This document shows positions 44,634-53,591 of a stretch of 64,000 bases of DNA, piece by piece. The stretch lies in the NCBI GenBank assembly GCA_903847605.1, contig CAINED010000033.1, forward strand, positions 1 to 64,000, in the 5' to 3' direction. Every line of letters starts with the position of its first letter. The stretch's first letter is position 1. Made by a program: the position numbers and the translations under genes. Source of the stretch: an uncultured Hyphomicrobiales bacterium (GTDB lineage: Bacteria > Pseudomonadota > Alphaproteobacteria > Rhizobiales > Beijerinckiaceae). The notes beneath the pieces were generated by a model that saw nothing but the letters and a program-made list of their open reading frames with translations, did not search any database and had not been told where the DNA came from.

Positions 44634-45764
44634 TCAATCCGATTTGGCAATCCTCTGCGCCACGGCGCTCCCGATTGCAAGCGAGGACGTGAGGCCCGGG
44701 CTTTCGATCCCCAGGAGCGCCACGAGACCGCGAACGCCATGGTCCGCTTCGCCCAGAATGGTGAAATCCGCATCGTGCGTGCCGGCGGCCGCGATCTTCG
44801 GGCGCACGCCGGAATAATCAGGGACGAGGTCGCCATCGGCCAGGCCCGGCCAGTAGCTCCTTATGGCGGCGTAGAATTTCTCGGCGCGCGCGGGATAGAC
44901 GCGATAGTCGATGTCGCTCTCTTCGGCGATATCGAGCCATTCGACATCCGGCCCGAATTTCGCGCGGCCGGACATATCGAGCGTCAGGTGCACACCGAGG
45001 CCGCCGGGCTCGGGCGCAGGATAGACAAGGCGCGAAAATGGCGATTTTCGCGCCAGCGAGAAATAGCTGCCCTTGGCGAAATGCGCTGGCGGCAAGGCGC
45101 TTTCGTTTATGCCTGTAAAACACCGCGCCAGCGCGGGTGCGCTGAGGCCGGAAGACAGGACGACATGTCGCGCGACGATTTCGCCTGCGGCGCTGCCGCC
45201 GGTTGTCACGGCTATGCCATGTTCCACTGCCCTCGCAGACAGGAACGGCGTCTGCAATGCGATGGCCCCGCCTGCAGCTTCGATGTCGCCATGCAGCGCC
45301 AGCATATAGGCGTGGGTATCGACGATGCCCGTCGACGGCGACATCAATCCGCAGAGCCCCTCGAGTTCGGGCTCAAGCGCCATCAGGTCGGCGCGTTCGA
45401 GCCAGCCAAGATCGTCAACGCCATTGGCGCGCGCTCGTGTCGCGATGGCGTTGAGTTGCGCACGCTGCGCGTCGTTCGTCGCAACAACGATTTTGCCGCA
45501 ACGGCGGTGCGGCACATGATGGCTGGCGCAAAAGTCGTAGAGCATGTTCCGGCCGGCAACGCAGAACTGCGCTTTGAGTGAGCCATGCGGATAATAGAGA
45601 CCGGCATGGATGACCTCGCTGTTGCGCGACGAGACACCCTGGCCGATCCCCGCTTCGCGCTCGATGACGATCACGTCGCGTCCCGCCATCGCGAGCGCGC
45701 GCGCTGTCGCCAGCCCGACAACGCCGGCCCCAATCACAAGGCTATCTATGTCGGCAGACGACAT
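44634..45764 (-). CDS. FAD-dependent L-2-hydroxyglutarate oxidase-like protein
   Basis: 376 aa. The N-terminal dinucleotide loop VIGAGVVGLATARALA is followed by SRNSEVIHAGLYYP, the LhgO-type signature, and PSTGIVDTHAYM. The C-terminal part has GVRPKI and LLGIESPGLTSSLAIG. Such enzymes oxidise 2-hydroxy acids and pass electrons to quinones. I use ATG 45762-45764 with GAGGAG upstream; an ATG 24 bp earlier is in frame. Co-transcribed with the crotonase gene, suggesting catabolism of a small organic acid. Confidence 0.88.
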   Translation of the reverse strand: MSSADIDSLVIGAGVVGLATARALAMAGRDVIVIEREAGIGQGVSSRNSEVIHAGLYYPHGSLKAQFCVAGRNMLYDFCASHHVPHRRCGKIVVATNDAQRAQLNAIATRARANGVDDLGWLERADLMALEPELEGLCGLMSPSTGIVDTHAYMLALHGDIEAAGGAIALQTPFLSARAVEHGIAVTTGGSAAGEIVARHVVLSSGLSAPALARCFTGINESALPPAHFAKGSYFSLARKSPFSRLVYPAPEPGGLGVHLTLDMSGRAKFGPDVEWLDIAEESDIDYRVYPARAEKFYAAIRSYWPGLADGDLVPDYSGVRPKIAAAGTHDADFTILGEADHGVRGLVALLGIESPGLTSSLAIGSAVAQRIAKSD

Positions 45765-45790
45765 AAGCGACGGGCTCCTCAATAGCATCG

Positions 45791-45819
45791 CGCGAAAAAG
45801 TGGATACCGGTTTTTCGCG
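45791..45819. repeat. Short inverted repeat between LhgO-like and DUF4337 genes
   Basis: CGCGAAAAA (45791-45799) and TTTTTCGCG (45811-45819) flank GTGGATACCGG, which is a known core of small intergenic repeats of Hyphomicrobiales. The A/T-runs also make it usable as a terminator for the DUF4337 transcript. Confidence 0.65.
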
Positions 45820-45884
45820 AAAACGACGCTAAAATATTTCGAATCGCGCTGACAATGCCTGAAGCCTCCGCCCGACTATTGTGA

Positions 45885-46478
45885 TCAGTGCACCAACGCC
45901 ATGACGAAGGGCAGCTTGAGATAGGCTCCAGCAAGTACTGCCAGGCCGAGACCGCCAAGCCCAATCGAACCCAGCGCGAACCAACCGATGGATGACAGCA
46001 GGGTCACCGAGGCGAGAACGATCCCAAGCTGCAACAGCAGCGAGGCAATCTCATAGGCATGATACTGTTCGAGATAGCCGTCGCGCTTCTTTTCGATGGC
46101 GCGCGCTTTCTGCATCAACTCCTTGCGGCCTTCATTGGTGCTCGGTTCGCTTTCCCAGCGCTCGATATTCGCCTGCCAGGCAGCAATCTGTTTGGCGACT
46201 TCCGGCCTGCTCGCATCCGGCTGCATTCTGGCATTATCAACCTGCGCGCGCAGGACAGTCTGGCGAATGGTCTTGGCCTGAAAGAAATTCCAGGTGTCGC
46301 TGGCCTCGATATTCAGCGCGAGTCCATGGGTCTGCGCCGACTTGCCCAGCATTTCCGAGACCGCGAGGAACAGCGCCAGTATCGAGATCAGGAGGCCGAT
46401 CATCTTCGCGTTGGACTTGCCGCTATGGGCAGCGTCGTGCGTTGCCTCATGTGCGACTTCGTGAACGGCTTCAGCCAT
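45885..46478 (-). CDS. DUF4337 domain-containing membrane protein
   Basis: 197 aa. A His/Ala/Glu-rich N-terminus (VHEVAHEATHDAAH) precedes a helix at about 26-43; a coiled-coil-like region with FFQAKTIRQTVLRAQVDNAR follows, then two C-terminal helices (145-165, 170-190). It matches DUF4337; function unknown. It lies 81 bp after the sensing operon on the same strand and could be read through from it. Confidence 0.85.
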   Translation of the reverse strand: MAEAVHEVAHEATHDAAHSGKSNAKMIGLLISILALFLAVSEMLGKSAQTHGLALNIEASDTWNFFQAKTIRQTVLRAQVDNARMQPDASRPEVAKQIAAWQANIERWESEPSTNEGRKELMQKARAIEKKRDGYLEQYHAYEIASLLLQLGIVLASVTLLSSIGWFALGSIGLGGLGLAVLAGAYLKLPFVMALVH

Positions 46479-46559
46479 CGAAAACTCTCCCCAGTAAACC
46501 CGAATCGGACGGAATGAACTCTATAGCTGATTCAGGAAGCCCGGAACGATCTGCGGGTA

Positions 46560-47549
46560 TCAGCGCGCCGAACGAACGAGTTCGAACCATTTCATCATGT
46601 CGAGTTGGGCCAGCATTTCGTAGATGGCGCTGCGCGCCGGCTGCAACAGCCCGTCCGGCTGCGTAATCGTCACACCCTGATCGCGGATCTGCTGCATGCA
46701 GACACTGTTCCAGCGATCGAAAGCCTTCTTCATGTAAGAGCGCCCTTCGCGGCTTGCACCCTTGAGGAGATCGCGCTGTTTGTCTGTCAGAGCATTCCAC
46801 GCACGCAGCGAAATCATGAGAATATCGGGAGCCCGGCCCATTTCGGTCATCGCGAGGAAATTCGCGACGCGATGATGGTCGAGCGCAACATAGGTTGCGA
46901 TATTCTCGATGGCGCCATCGACCAGCCGCGCATCGAGGGCGGGAAACAGGTGATTCAGAGGCAGTTGCATCGGCATCGCGCCCAGCGCGCGGGGGAGAAA
47001 ATCGCTTGTCAGCGAGGTATCGACGCGCAACCGCAAGCCTTCGACATCCCCTGCCTTTCCGACCGGTCTCACCCGATTGTAAAGGTAACGCGGACCGGCA
47101 TCGAGGAATGTCAGTCCGACAAAGCCCTTGTTGTCCATCCGGTCGAGAAAGTTCTGACCAACCGGTCCGCCGGTAAAATTGTCGAAATGCGCATCCGACA
47201 GGAATATGCCGGGAAGACCGAGGACGGCGAATTCAGGAACGATCTGCGCGAAAGACATGACATTAACGCGCGCCATGTCGATAGCGCCGATGCGCATCTG
47301 TTCGATGATCTCTGCTTCTTCGCCGAGTTGTGCATCGGGAAAGACACGAATGGCGAAATCGCCGCCGCTCGCCTTGCGCAAGACGCGGTCTATGAAGAAC
47401 AGCGTCTGCACCGTCGGATAGTCGACGCTTCTTATATCCGCGGCACGCAGCGCAATCTGCCCTGAAGGTTGCGCGAAACTTGCGGCGCGGAACGCCGTGG
47501 CGGAGACTGCGCCCGCCGATGTATGAAGAAATGCGCGACGTGTGATCAT
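46560..47549 (-). CDS. TRAP-type periplasmic binding protein of the sensing operon (distal copy)
   Basis: 329 aa DctP family. The leader MITRRAFLHTSAGAVSATAF has a twin-arginine-like pair. The mature part shows ADIRSVDYPTVQTLFFIDRV, AQLGEEAEIIEQMRIGAIDM and GLRLRV with the carboxylate-binding Arg. It is a paralogue of the protein encoded at 53592-54578 in the same operon. Its ATG overlaps the stop of the upstream ABC-type binding protein by 4 bp. No TRAP permease is near, so a role in sensing is more likely than in transport. Confidence 0.9.
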   Translation of the reverse strand: MITRRAFLHTSAGAVSATAFRAASFAQPSGQIALRAADIRSVDYPTVQTLFFIDRVLRKASGGDFAIRVFPDAQLGEEAEIIEQMRIGAIDMARVNVMSFAQIVPEFAVLGLPGIFLSDAHFDNFTGGPVGQNFLDRMDNKGFVGLTFLDAGPRYLYNRVRPVGKAGDVEGLRLRVDTSLTSDFLPRALGAMPMQLPLNHLFPALDARLVDGAIENIATYVALDHHRVANFLAMTEMGRAPDILMISLRAWNALTDKQRDLLKGASREGRSYMKKAFDRWNSVCMQQIRDQGVTITQPDGLLQPARSAIYEMLAQLDMMKWFELVRSAR

Positions 47550-48889
47550 CGCGCCACTTTCTCGAATGCGCGCAACAGGACGTCCCCGCGTTCGACAGCA
47601 GCCGCAAGCCCTTCTTGCGCCGGCTTGCGCCCCGCGAATATCGCCTCCATTTCCTCAGCCCAGACGTTCCGCAGACCCACCATGTCGCCGAGGCGCAAAC
47701 CGCGCGAATTCTGCGTCGGCGGTTTGCGCGTCAGCGATTCCAGGGGCACGAGATGAAATGGATTTTGCGCATAAAAACCTTCCGCACGTGTGCGCTCGTA
47801 GGCAGCGCGCGTGACCGGCAGATATCCAAGCCGCTGATGCAACCATGCCTGCCGTTCGATATCCGAGAGAAACGCAAAGAACCGCGCAACGCCACGATAT
47901 TCGTGCGGCGTCTTTCCGCGCATGACCCAGAGAGACGCGCCGCCGATTAATGAATTCTGCGGCGCGCCTTCGACATCGGGATAATAGGGCATGGGGGCGG
48001 AGCGAAAAGCGAACTTCGCTTGCGATCTGGCCCTACCGAAAAATCCGGACGAACTCAGGAGTATCGCGCATTCGCCGGATACAAAGCGGCTCTCGGCCTG
48101 ATCGTCGCGGCCGGAATAATCGAACACCCGCGACTTCTGCAATGCTGCCAGCGTCGCAAGATGGCGCGCATGCAGCGCCGTGCCGAATTGCAGGCGCGTA
48201 TCAAGCCCGTCAATACCATTCACCTTCGACGCGATCGGCAGATTATGCCAGGCCGAAAACTGTTCGATCATGATCCACGATGTCCATGCGGTGGAAAATC
48301 CGCATGTAGGATGCCCATTGGCCTGCAAACGCCGCGCGGCATCGAAGACTTGCGGCCATGTTTCGAGCTTCGCCTGCGCCAGGCCCGCACGCGCAAGAGC
48401 ATCCATATTGATCCACATGACAGCGGACGAGGAATTGAACGGAAACGACAGCATTTCGCCTTTGGACGTCGAATAATAGCCGGTGATGGCTGGCAGATAG
48501 CTGTTCGGATCGAAATATTGACGCGCTTCGCGCATGACCTCGTGCACGGGCTTGATGAGGCCCTTGGTCGCCATCATGGTGGCGGTTCCGACTTCGACGA
48601 CCTGCAGGATGTGAGGAGAATTGCCATCCTCGAACGCCGAGAGGCCCGACTCCATCGTCGCCCCATAGCTGCCCTTGTATTCCGGCAGGATGACATACTC
48701 GTTCTGACTTGCGTTGAAATCCCGAGCGAGTTGCTCGATGGCGGCGCGATTGGCCTCGACCATCGCATGCCACCAGCGGATTTCGATTGCCGCGTTCGCC
48801 GGAAATGCGCAGCCCAGGCCGAGACAGAGAACAATGCTGCGCAGCCAGAAACAAATGCCGTTCCAGCGCTGGGCGAGCCCTCTCCTCAT
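47546..48889 (-). CDS. UgpB-like ABC-type solute-binding protein of the sensing operon
   Basis: 447 aa family 1 solute-binding protein. A hydrophobic leader (FWLRSIVLCLGLGCAFPANA) precedes IEIRWWHAMVEANRAAIEQL; PFNSSSAVMWINMDALARAG and the C-terminal RGLRLGDMVGLRNVWAEEME resemble glycerol-3-phosphate binding UgpB. No ABC permease or ATPase is encoded nearby. It overlaps the cyclase gene upstream and the TRAP-type gene downstream by 4 bp each, fixing its place in the signalling operon. Confidence 0.9.
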   Translation of the reverse strand: MRRGLAQRWNGICFWLRSIVLCLGLGCAFPANAAIEIRWWHAMVEANRAAIEQLARDFNASQNEYVILPEYKGSYGATMESGLSAFEDGNSPHILQVVEVGTATMMATKGLIKPVHEVMREARQYFDPNSYLPAITGYYSTSKGEMLSFPFNSSSAVMWINMDALARAGLAQAKLETWPQVFDAARRLQANGHPTCGFSTAWTSWIMIEQFSAWHNLPIASKVNGIDGLDTRLQFGTALHARHLATLAALQKSRVFDYSGRDDQAESRFVSGECAILLSSSGFFGRARSQAKFAFRSAPMPYYPDVEGAPQNSLIGGASLWVMRGKTPHEYRGVARFFAFLSDIERQAWLHQRLGYLPVTRAAYERTRAEGFYAQNPFHLVPLESLTRKPPTQNSRGLRLGDMVGLRNVWAEEMEAIFAGRKPAQEGLAAAVERGDVLLRAFEKVAR

Positions 48890-49803
48890 GCATCCCCTCC
48901 TTCAGGCGGCGCCCAGTTCCAGACGCGCATGGGCGTGACAATATTCTTCAACTGGCGCTCGCCGCCATCGTTGAAGCGCACTGAGGTCTTGCCGCGCACG
49001 AATTGAAAGGCCTGATCGGAAACGCAGACGGAACCGGGCGAAGCTGCTTCCTGGACACGAACCGCCAGCGTTACGCCTTCGCCCGCCCTGTCGCTCTGGT
49101 TCATGATGACATCGCCGACGGCGATGCCAAGCCTGAACACGATCTTGCCGAAGGGAAGCTGCGCACGCGGATGCGATAGCATCGTCGTCTGCAGCGCAAC
49201 ACCCCACTCGACGGCCTCTACCACGCTGGCGAATTCAACCAGCGCGCCGTCGCCAAGCATCTTGAAGAGGACGCCACGGTATTGCATCAGGCTCGGCGTC
49301 ACGATTTCGGAGAAGATGGCGTCGACGGCAGCCAATGTTGCCGACTCGTGTTCCTGGATGAAACGGCTGAAGCCAACGAGATCGAAAGAGGCGATAGCCG
49401 CAAGGTGTCGTTCCGCCGTGCGCGCCGGGGCGAATTTGAGCCGGCGCAGGACGGAGCGGATGCGCGCGAGAAGCTCGCGCATCTCGCAGGGCTTGGCGAG
49501 ATAATCGTCGGCGCCGAGTTCGAGCCCGACAACGCGGTCGATCGTGCTGGCGCTCGCCGTCAGCATGATGACGGGAATGCGATGATGTTCCTTCAGGAAG
49601 CGGATGATGGAAAGTCCGTCTTCCTCGGGCATGTTGAGATCGAGCACGATGAGTTCGGGCTTCTCGCCATGAAGCTTTTCACGCAGTTCGCGTCCGCCGC
49701 TGCAAAGCTCGACTTCGAAACCGTGCATGCGCAAATAATCGCCCACGAGTTCGCGCGCGTCCGCCTCGTCGTCGACAACAAATATCAATTGTGGCTTGGT
49801 CAT
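48886..49803 (-). CDS. Response regulator with class III adenylate/guanylate cyclase output
   Basis: 305 aa. The REC domain (1-120) is complete: D11/D12, phospho-acceptor D55 (LIVLDLNMP), T82 and K104. A class III cyclase domain (about 132-290) follows: metal Asp141 (FDLVGFS) and Asp185 (KMLGDG), base-selecting Lys181 and Asp238, transition-state Arg249. The transition-state Asn position is Thr245, so activity is not certain. It is the only non-kinase output of the operon. The start ATG overlaps the preceding kinase stop by 4 bp. Confidence 0.92.
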   Translation of the reverse strand: MTKPQLIFVVDDEADARELVGDYLRMHGFEVELCSGGRELREKLHGEKPELIVLDLNMPEEDGLSIIRFLKEHHRIPVIMLTASASTIDRVVGLELGADDYLAKPCEMRELLARIRSVLRRLKFAPARTAERHLAAIASFDLVGFSRFIQEHESATLAAVDAIFSEIVTPSLMQYRGVLFKMLGDGALVEFASVVEAVEWGVALQTTMLSHPRAQLPFGKIVFRLGIAVGDVIMNQSDRAGEGVTLAVRVQEAASPGSVCVSDQAFQFVRGKTSVRFNDGGERQLKNIVTPMRVWNWAPPEGGDA

Positions 49804-51557
49804 CTTGTCCTGCCGGCTCCAGCGAGTTTGAGCCTGATCGAAAACGTGCTGCCGTGTCCCGGCCCTGCGGATTCCGCCCTGATGGTGCCGCCATGCAATT
49901 CCACGATTCGCTTGGCGATAGCCAGCCCGAGTCCAGTCGAGGTTTCCCCGCCGGTCGGCTGGGCGGAGAGACGCTGGAATCGTCCGAACAATCGCGACTT
50001 GTCGTCGGGCATGAGACCGGGCCCGGAATCGCGGACATAGAAGGCCGCTTCCCTCCCTTCTATATGCGCCTCAACACGAATATCGCCCTGCATCGGCGAA
50101 TATTTGATCGCATTGCTCACGAGATTGTCCATGGCGTCGCGCATGCGATCTATATCGCAATCCACGATCATGTTCGCATCGCATTCGAAAATGACCGACT
50201 GCGACTTGCGCTCGGCCATCGGCTTGTTGGCTTCGACCACAGCGCGAGCGAGCTGGCCGAAATCGACATTCTCCTGACGCAGGTTGATGTCCTGATCGTC
50301 CGTCATTGCGCTGGATATCAGATCCGTCACCATGGCGGTCAGGCGTTGCGCGGAGTCGCGAATGTGCCCCATCTGGGTCAGAACCGATGCGGCATTCAGC
50401 GTCTGACCGCCCGCAAGCTCGCTGACGATTTCAGTGCGCCCGAGGATGACGCCGAGCGGGTTGCGGATGTCATGGGCCACCATGCCCAGGATTTCGCTCT
50501 GGAAGGCGTTCGTGCGCCGCGCCCGCAACCACTGCAATTGCAGCCGATCGTTGGCAGCTTTCAATTCACGAGTCCGTTCAGTCACGCGACGTTCGAGCAG
50601 GGCGTTGGCTTGTTGCAGCTTGTCGTAGAGAACGACATTGTCGAAGGCAATGGACAACCGGCCGCAAAAGATTTCAACGAGAGCGCGATCCGTATCCGAA
50701 AGATGCTTTCCGGATTCGAGAATGACGACAACCTCGCTGCTCCCGGCTGTCTTGATGTAAATGACCGAGCGATTGTCGTCGAACTGCGTAGACTTGCGCT
50801 GGAAGGCCTGCGCAATCATCTCACGCATGTCGGCGTCGAGGCGATCGGACTCCTCCAGACCGATCAGCGGCGTATAGCAACCGGACGCTGCGAGCACGGA
50901 AAATGCCTTGTGCTGCGAAGACACGTCGCGAAGAACCAGAATGCCGGCGCAATTGGCGGCAAGCAGCGAGGAAAGCTGTGTCAGCACCCCCTCAGCAAGC
51001 TTCTGCATCGACTTGAAATCGAACAGCGTCGAAGCTGCTTCGACGATGATTTCCAGTCCCCTGCGCGTTTCGGCCATCTTCAGCAATTGCTGATAGCTGC
51101 GCAGTCCCGCCGTGATGACCGTGAAGAGCCGGTCGGCAGTGAGCTCTGTCTTGGCCTTGTAGTCGTTGATGTCGAAATTGACGATAACGTCGCGCTCCGG
51201 CGCCTGACCGGGCTGACCGGTGCGCAGGATGATGCGCACCATGTCGTTCTTCAGGACGTCCCTGATATAGCCGACGAGTTCCAATCCTGCGTTTTCGGAT
51301 TCCATCACAACGTCGAGCAGGATGACCGCGATATCCGTGTTGGCCTTCATGAGTTCGCGGCCTTCGGCCGCAGAGAAAGCCGACAACAATTCGATGCCGT
51401 CGCCGCGCAACCGGTAGTCGTAAAGAGCGTAGCGCGTGCCGTCGTGAACGGCCGGATCGTCGTCGATGACAGCAACTTTCCACAGGCGGTCCGGCCGCGC
51501 TGACGCAGGTCCGTCATCCCTGAAACTCAGAATGTCGTCGTGATCGCTCATTCTCAT
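49800..51557 (-). CDS. REC-DUF3369-histidine kinase
   Basis: 585 aa without membrane helices. The N-terminal REC has D32-D34, phospho-acceptor D82 (LLDVVM), T113 and K134 (NDYKAK). DUF3369 (about 165-315, GAF-like) follows, then a coiled coil (LLERRVTERTRELKAANDRL), the dimerisation domain with His362 (MVAHDIRNPLGV) and an ATPase domain with DNLVSNAIKYSP, DSGPGLM and TGLGLAI. A cytoplasmic relay kinase: it can receive phosphate on REC and pass it on from His362. Overlaps both neighbours by 4 bp. Confidence 0.93.
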   Translation of the reverse strand: MRMSDHDDILSFRDDGPASARPDRLWKVAVIDDDPAVHDGTRYALYDYRLRGDGIELLSAFSAAEGRELMKANTDIAVILLDVVMESENAGLELVGYIRDVLKNDMVRIILRTGQPGQAPERDVIVNFDINDYKAKTELTADRLFTVITAGLRSYQQLLKMAETRRGLEIIVEAASTLFDFKSMQKLAEGVLTQLSSLLAANCAGILVLRDVSSQHKAFSVLAASGCYTPLIGLEESDRLDADMREMIAQAFQRKSTQFDDNRSVIYIKTAGSSEVVVILESGKHLSDTDRALVEIFCGRLSIAFDNVVLYDKLQQANALLERRVTERTRELKAANDRLQLQWLRARRTNAFQSEILGMVAHDIRNPLGVILGRTEIVSELAGGQTLNAASVLTQMGHIRDSAQRLTAMVTDLISSAMTDDQDINLRQENVDFGQLARAVVEANKPMAERKSQSVIFECDANMIVDCDIDRMRDAMDNLVSNAIKYSPMQGDIRVEAHIEGREAAFYVRDSGPGLMPDDKSRLFGRFQRLSAQPTGGETSTGLGLAIAKRIVELHGGTIRAESAGPGHGSTFSIRLKLAGAGRTR

Positions 51558-53575
51558 CCTTTCCGTGCGGGGACGGCAGCGGCCGCATCCTCCGACTGTA
51601 TTTCACGTGGCAATACGATCATGAAGGTCGACCCCTCGCCGGGACGCGTTGACAACTCGATTCTGCCGCCGAGCTTTTGCGTGACGATATTGTAAACAAT
51701 ATGAAGGCCGAGGCCCGTGCCGCCCTGCCCGCGCAAGGTCGTGTAAAAGGGTTCGAAGGCATGACGTCGTACATCTTCGCTCATGCCCATGCCGGTATCG
51801 GAAAATTCGATCGCGACATATTTCTCGCCCTGCGGACGGATACGCACAGCAATCGAACCTTCGCGCCCGTCCCTGAAACCGTGGGTCACCGAGTTGATGA
51901 AAAGATTTGTAAGCACCTGCCCGTAAGGTCCCGGATAGGAATTCATCGTAATTCCGTCCGGACATTCCAGCGTCAAGTCGAGCTGCCGCTTCGCCAATCC
52001 CGGGCGCAGACTTGCGATGATCTGTTGCGTTGCTTCCTTGAGATCGAAGACACGCGCCTCGGCGTGGCTGCGATCCACCGCCACCTGCTTGAACGACTGG
52101 ATCAACTCGCCGGCGCGATGCAGGTTGGCGGATAATTGTCTGGAAGCGTCCAGTGTCGTCGAAATAAATTCGTTGAGCCGCGAGCGACGCAGATCGCCCG
52201 AATTGACCTCTTTTGCAAAATCTTCGCTGCGGCGCGCCAGCGTCGAAGCGACGGTCAGGCTGATGCCAACGGGATTATTGACCTCGTGCGCGACGCCGGC
52301 CACGAGACCGCCAAGCGCCGCGAGCTTCTCCGCTTCGATCAGCGAATTCTGGGCCGCCTGCAGGCCGGCGAGCGCTGCTTCGGCGGATTCCTTGGCGGTG
52401 CGCAATTCTTCTTCAGCTTTGAGCTTTGCAATTGCGTTTTGCCTGAAGACTTCGATGGCGCGTGCCATGTCGCCGAGCTCGTCGCGCGCGTCGGCGCCGC
52501 TGACCTTTTCGTCGAGCCTGTTGCCGACGATGGCGCTCATCGATTGCATGAGATCGGTCAGCGGCCGATTGACCGAAGCTGCAATTGCCGTTGCAATGAG
52601 CGCGATGATGGCGAGGAAAGATACCGCGATGATCGCAATCTTCCAGTAGACACTGTTGAGAGTCTGGTCGAGACGGCTCTGCACGTGAGCCTCGACCTCG
52701 CGGATGCGCTCGGTCAGCGCCGTGGCGGTCGCCGTCATTTCCGCCTGACTTCGATCGACATTATCGCGCAAGATGATGGCCTGCTTGTCGAACAGGCTCG
52801 TCAGCGATTGCAGGCTGATGCGCAATTCGCTGACACGTTGCCCGAGCGCGTTGAGTGCGGCGCGTTGAAGATCGTTCGCAGCCAGATCGATCATCACGGG
52901 AAGCGTGCGCTCGATCGTATCGAGGCCATTAAGCGCCTCCTGCGCCGAATTTGCGGAATGCGAGAGGTAGTAGGAATTGGCCGCCACAAGCGCAGCGGAG
53001 AAGGCTTCGCGCGAGCGACCGAGCGGCGGTTTCACCAGCGCTTCCGTGCCGGTGATGGTGCTTTCCATGATCGCGTAGAGGCCGGAGATTTCGCGCGCCG
53101 ACTTCAATACGCGATTCTCGTAGGTCTCCGAAATTTCGACGCGCGCCTTGCGCAATTCGTCGAAGGCCGTGAGCAAGCGTTCCGTGTTGCTCGACATCAG
53201 CTTGAGCGAGTCTTCGAGCGAATCGTCGACCATGTCGGTTTTTGCAAGGAGGCTCGACAACGTGCGGCGGCGACGTTCGATCTCTTCGAGAACGACCGGC
53301 GATGGCTGCGTGAAATAGCGATGGATGAGACTTTGCAGCCGTCCTGTTTCAGTCTCGATGGATGTCAGCAGCTTCTCCGAGCTGCGCACCTGTACGAGTT
53401 CGTTCCACGCATTTCGCAGGCCGCCCGCGCCATCAAGGATAAGCAGCGTCAGCAGCAGGACGACGGCCGTATTGAGAGCGGCGATAGACAATATACGACC
53501 GCGGATCGGCAAGCGCCGCAGCAGGCTCTCGAGTCCGAATGTCCCGGACGACAATGTGAAGCGACTTTCCGACAT
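51554..53575 (-). CDS. Membrane sensor histidine kinase with large periplasmic helical domain
   Basis: 673 aa from ATG 53573-53575, which has GGAAA at proper distance (a TTG 6 bp earlier is too close to it). TM1 lies near 28-48 and TM2 near 310-334, leaving a periplasmic domain of about 260 residues predicted to be helical and coiled-coil-rich, like the TorS/HBM type. HAMP, a coiled coil, then His430 (VAGVAHEVNNPVGI) and ATPase motifs TNLFINSVTHGF, DTGMGMS and GGTGLGLHIV. The natural reader of the operon's binding proteins. Confidence 0.92.
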   Translation of the reverse strand: MSESRFTLSSGTFGLESLLRRLPIRGRILSIAALNTAVVLLLTLLILDGAGGLRNAWNELVQVRSSEKLLTSIETETGRLQSLIHRYFTQPSPVVLEEIERRRRTLSSLLAKTDMVDDSLEDSLKLMSSNTERLLTAFDELRKARVEISETYENRVLKSAREISGLYAIMESTITGTEALVKPPLGRSREAFSAALVAANSYYLSHSANSAQEALNGLDTIERTLPVMIDLAANDLQRAALNALGQRVSELRISLQSLTSLFDKQAIILRDNVDRSQAEMTATATALTERIREVEAHVQSRLDQTLNSVYWKIAIIAVSFLAIIALIATAIAASVNRPLTDLMQSMSAIVGNRLDEKVSGADARDELGDMARAIEVFRQNAIAKLKAEEELRTAKESAEAALAGLQAAQNSLIEAEKLAALGGLVAGVAHEVNNPVGISLTVASTLARRSEDFAKEVNSGDLRRSRLNEFISTTLDASRQLSANLHRAGELIQSFKQVAVDRSHAEARVFDLKEATQQIIASLRPGLAKRQLDLTLECPDGITMNSYPGPYGQVLTNLFINSVTHGFRDGREGSIAVRIRPQGEKYVAIEFSDTGMGMSEDVRRHAFEPFYTTLRGQGGTGLGLHIVYNIVTQKLGGRIELSTRPGEGSTFMIVLPREIQSEDAAAAVPARKG

Positions 53576-53591
53576 AGCCAAGGTTTCCGCG

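Noticed and set aside
43827..45581. 584-codon plus-strand open frame
   Set aside because: Antisense to the crotonase and LhgO-like genes, which have clear motifs; the frame is open only because of codon bias.
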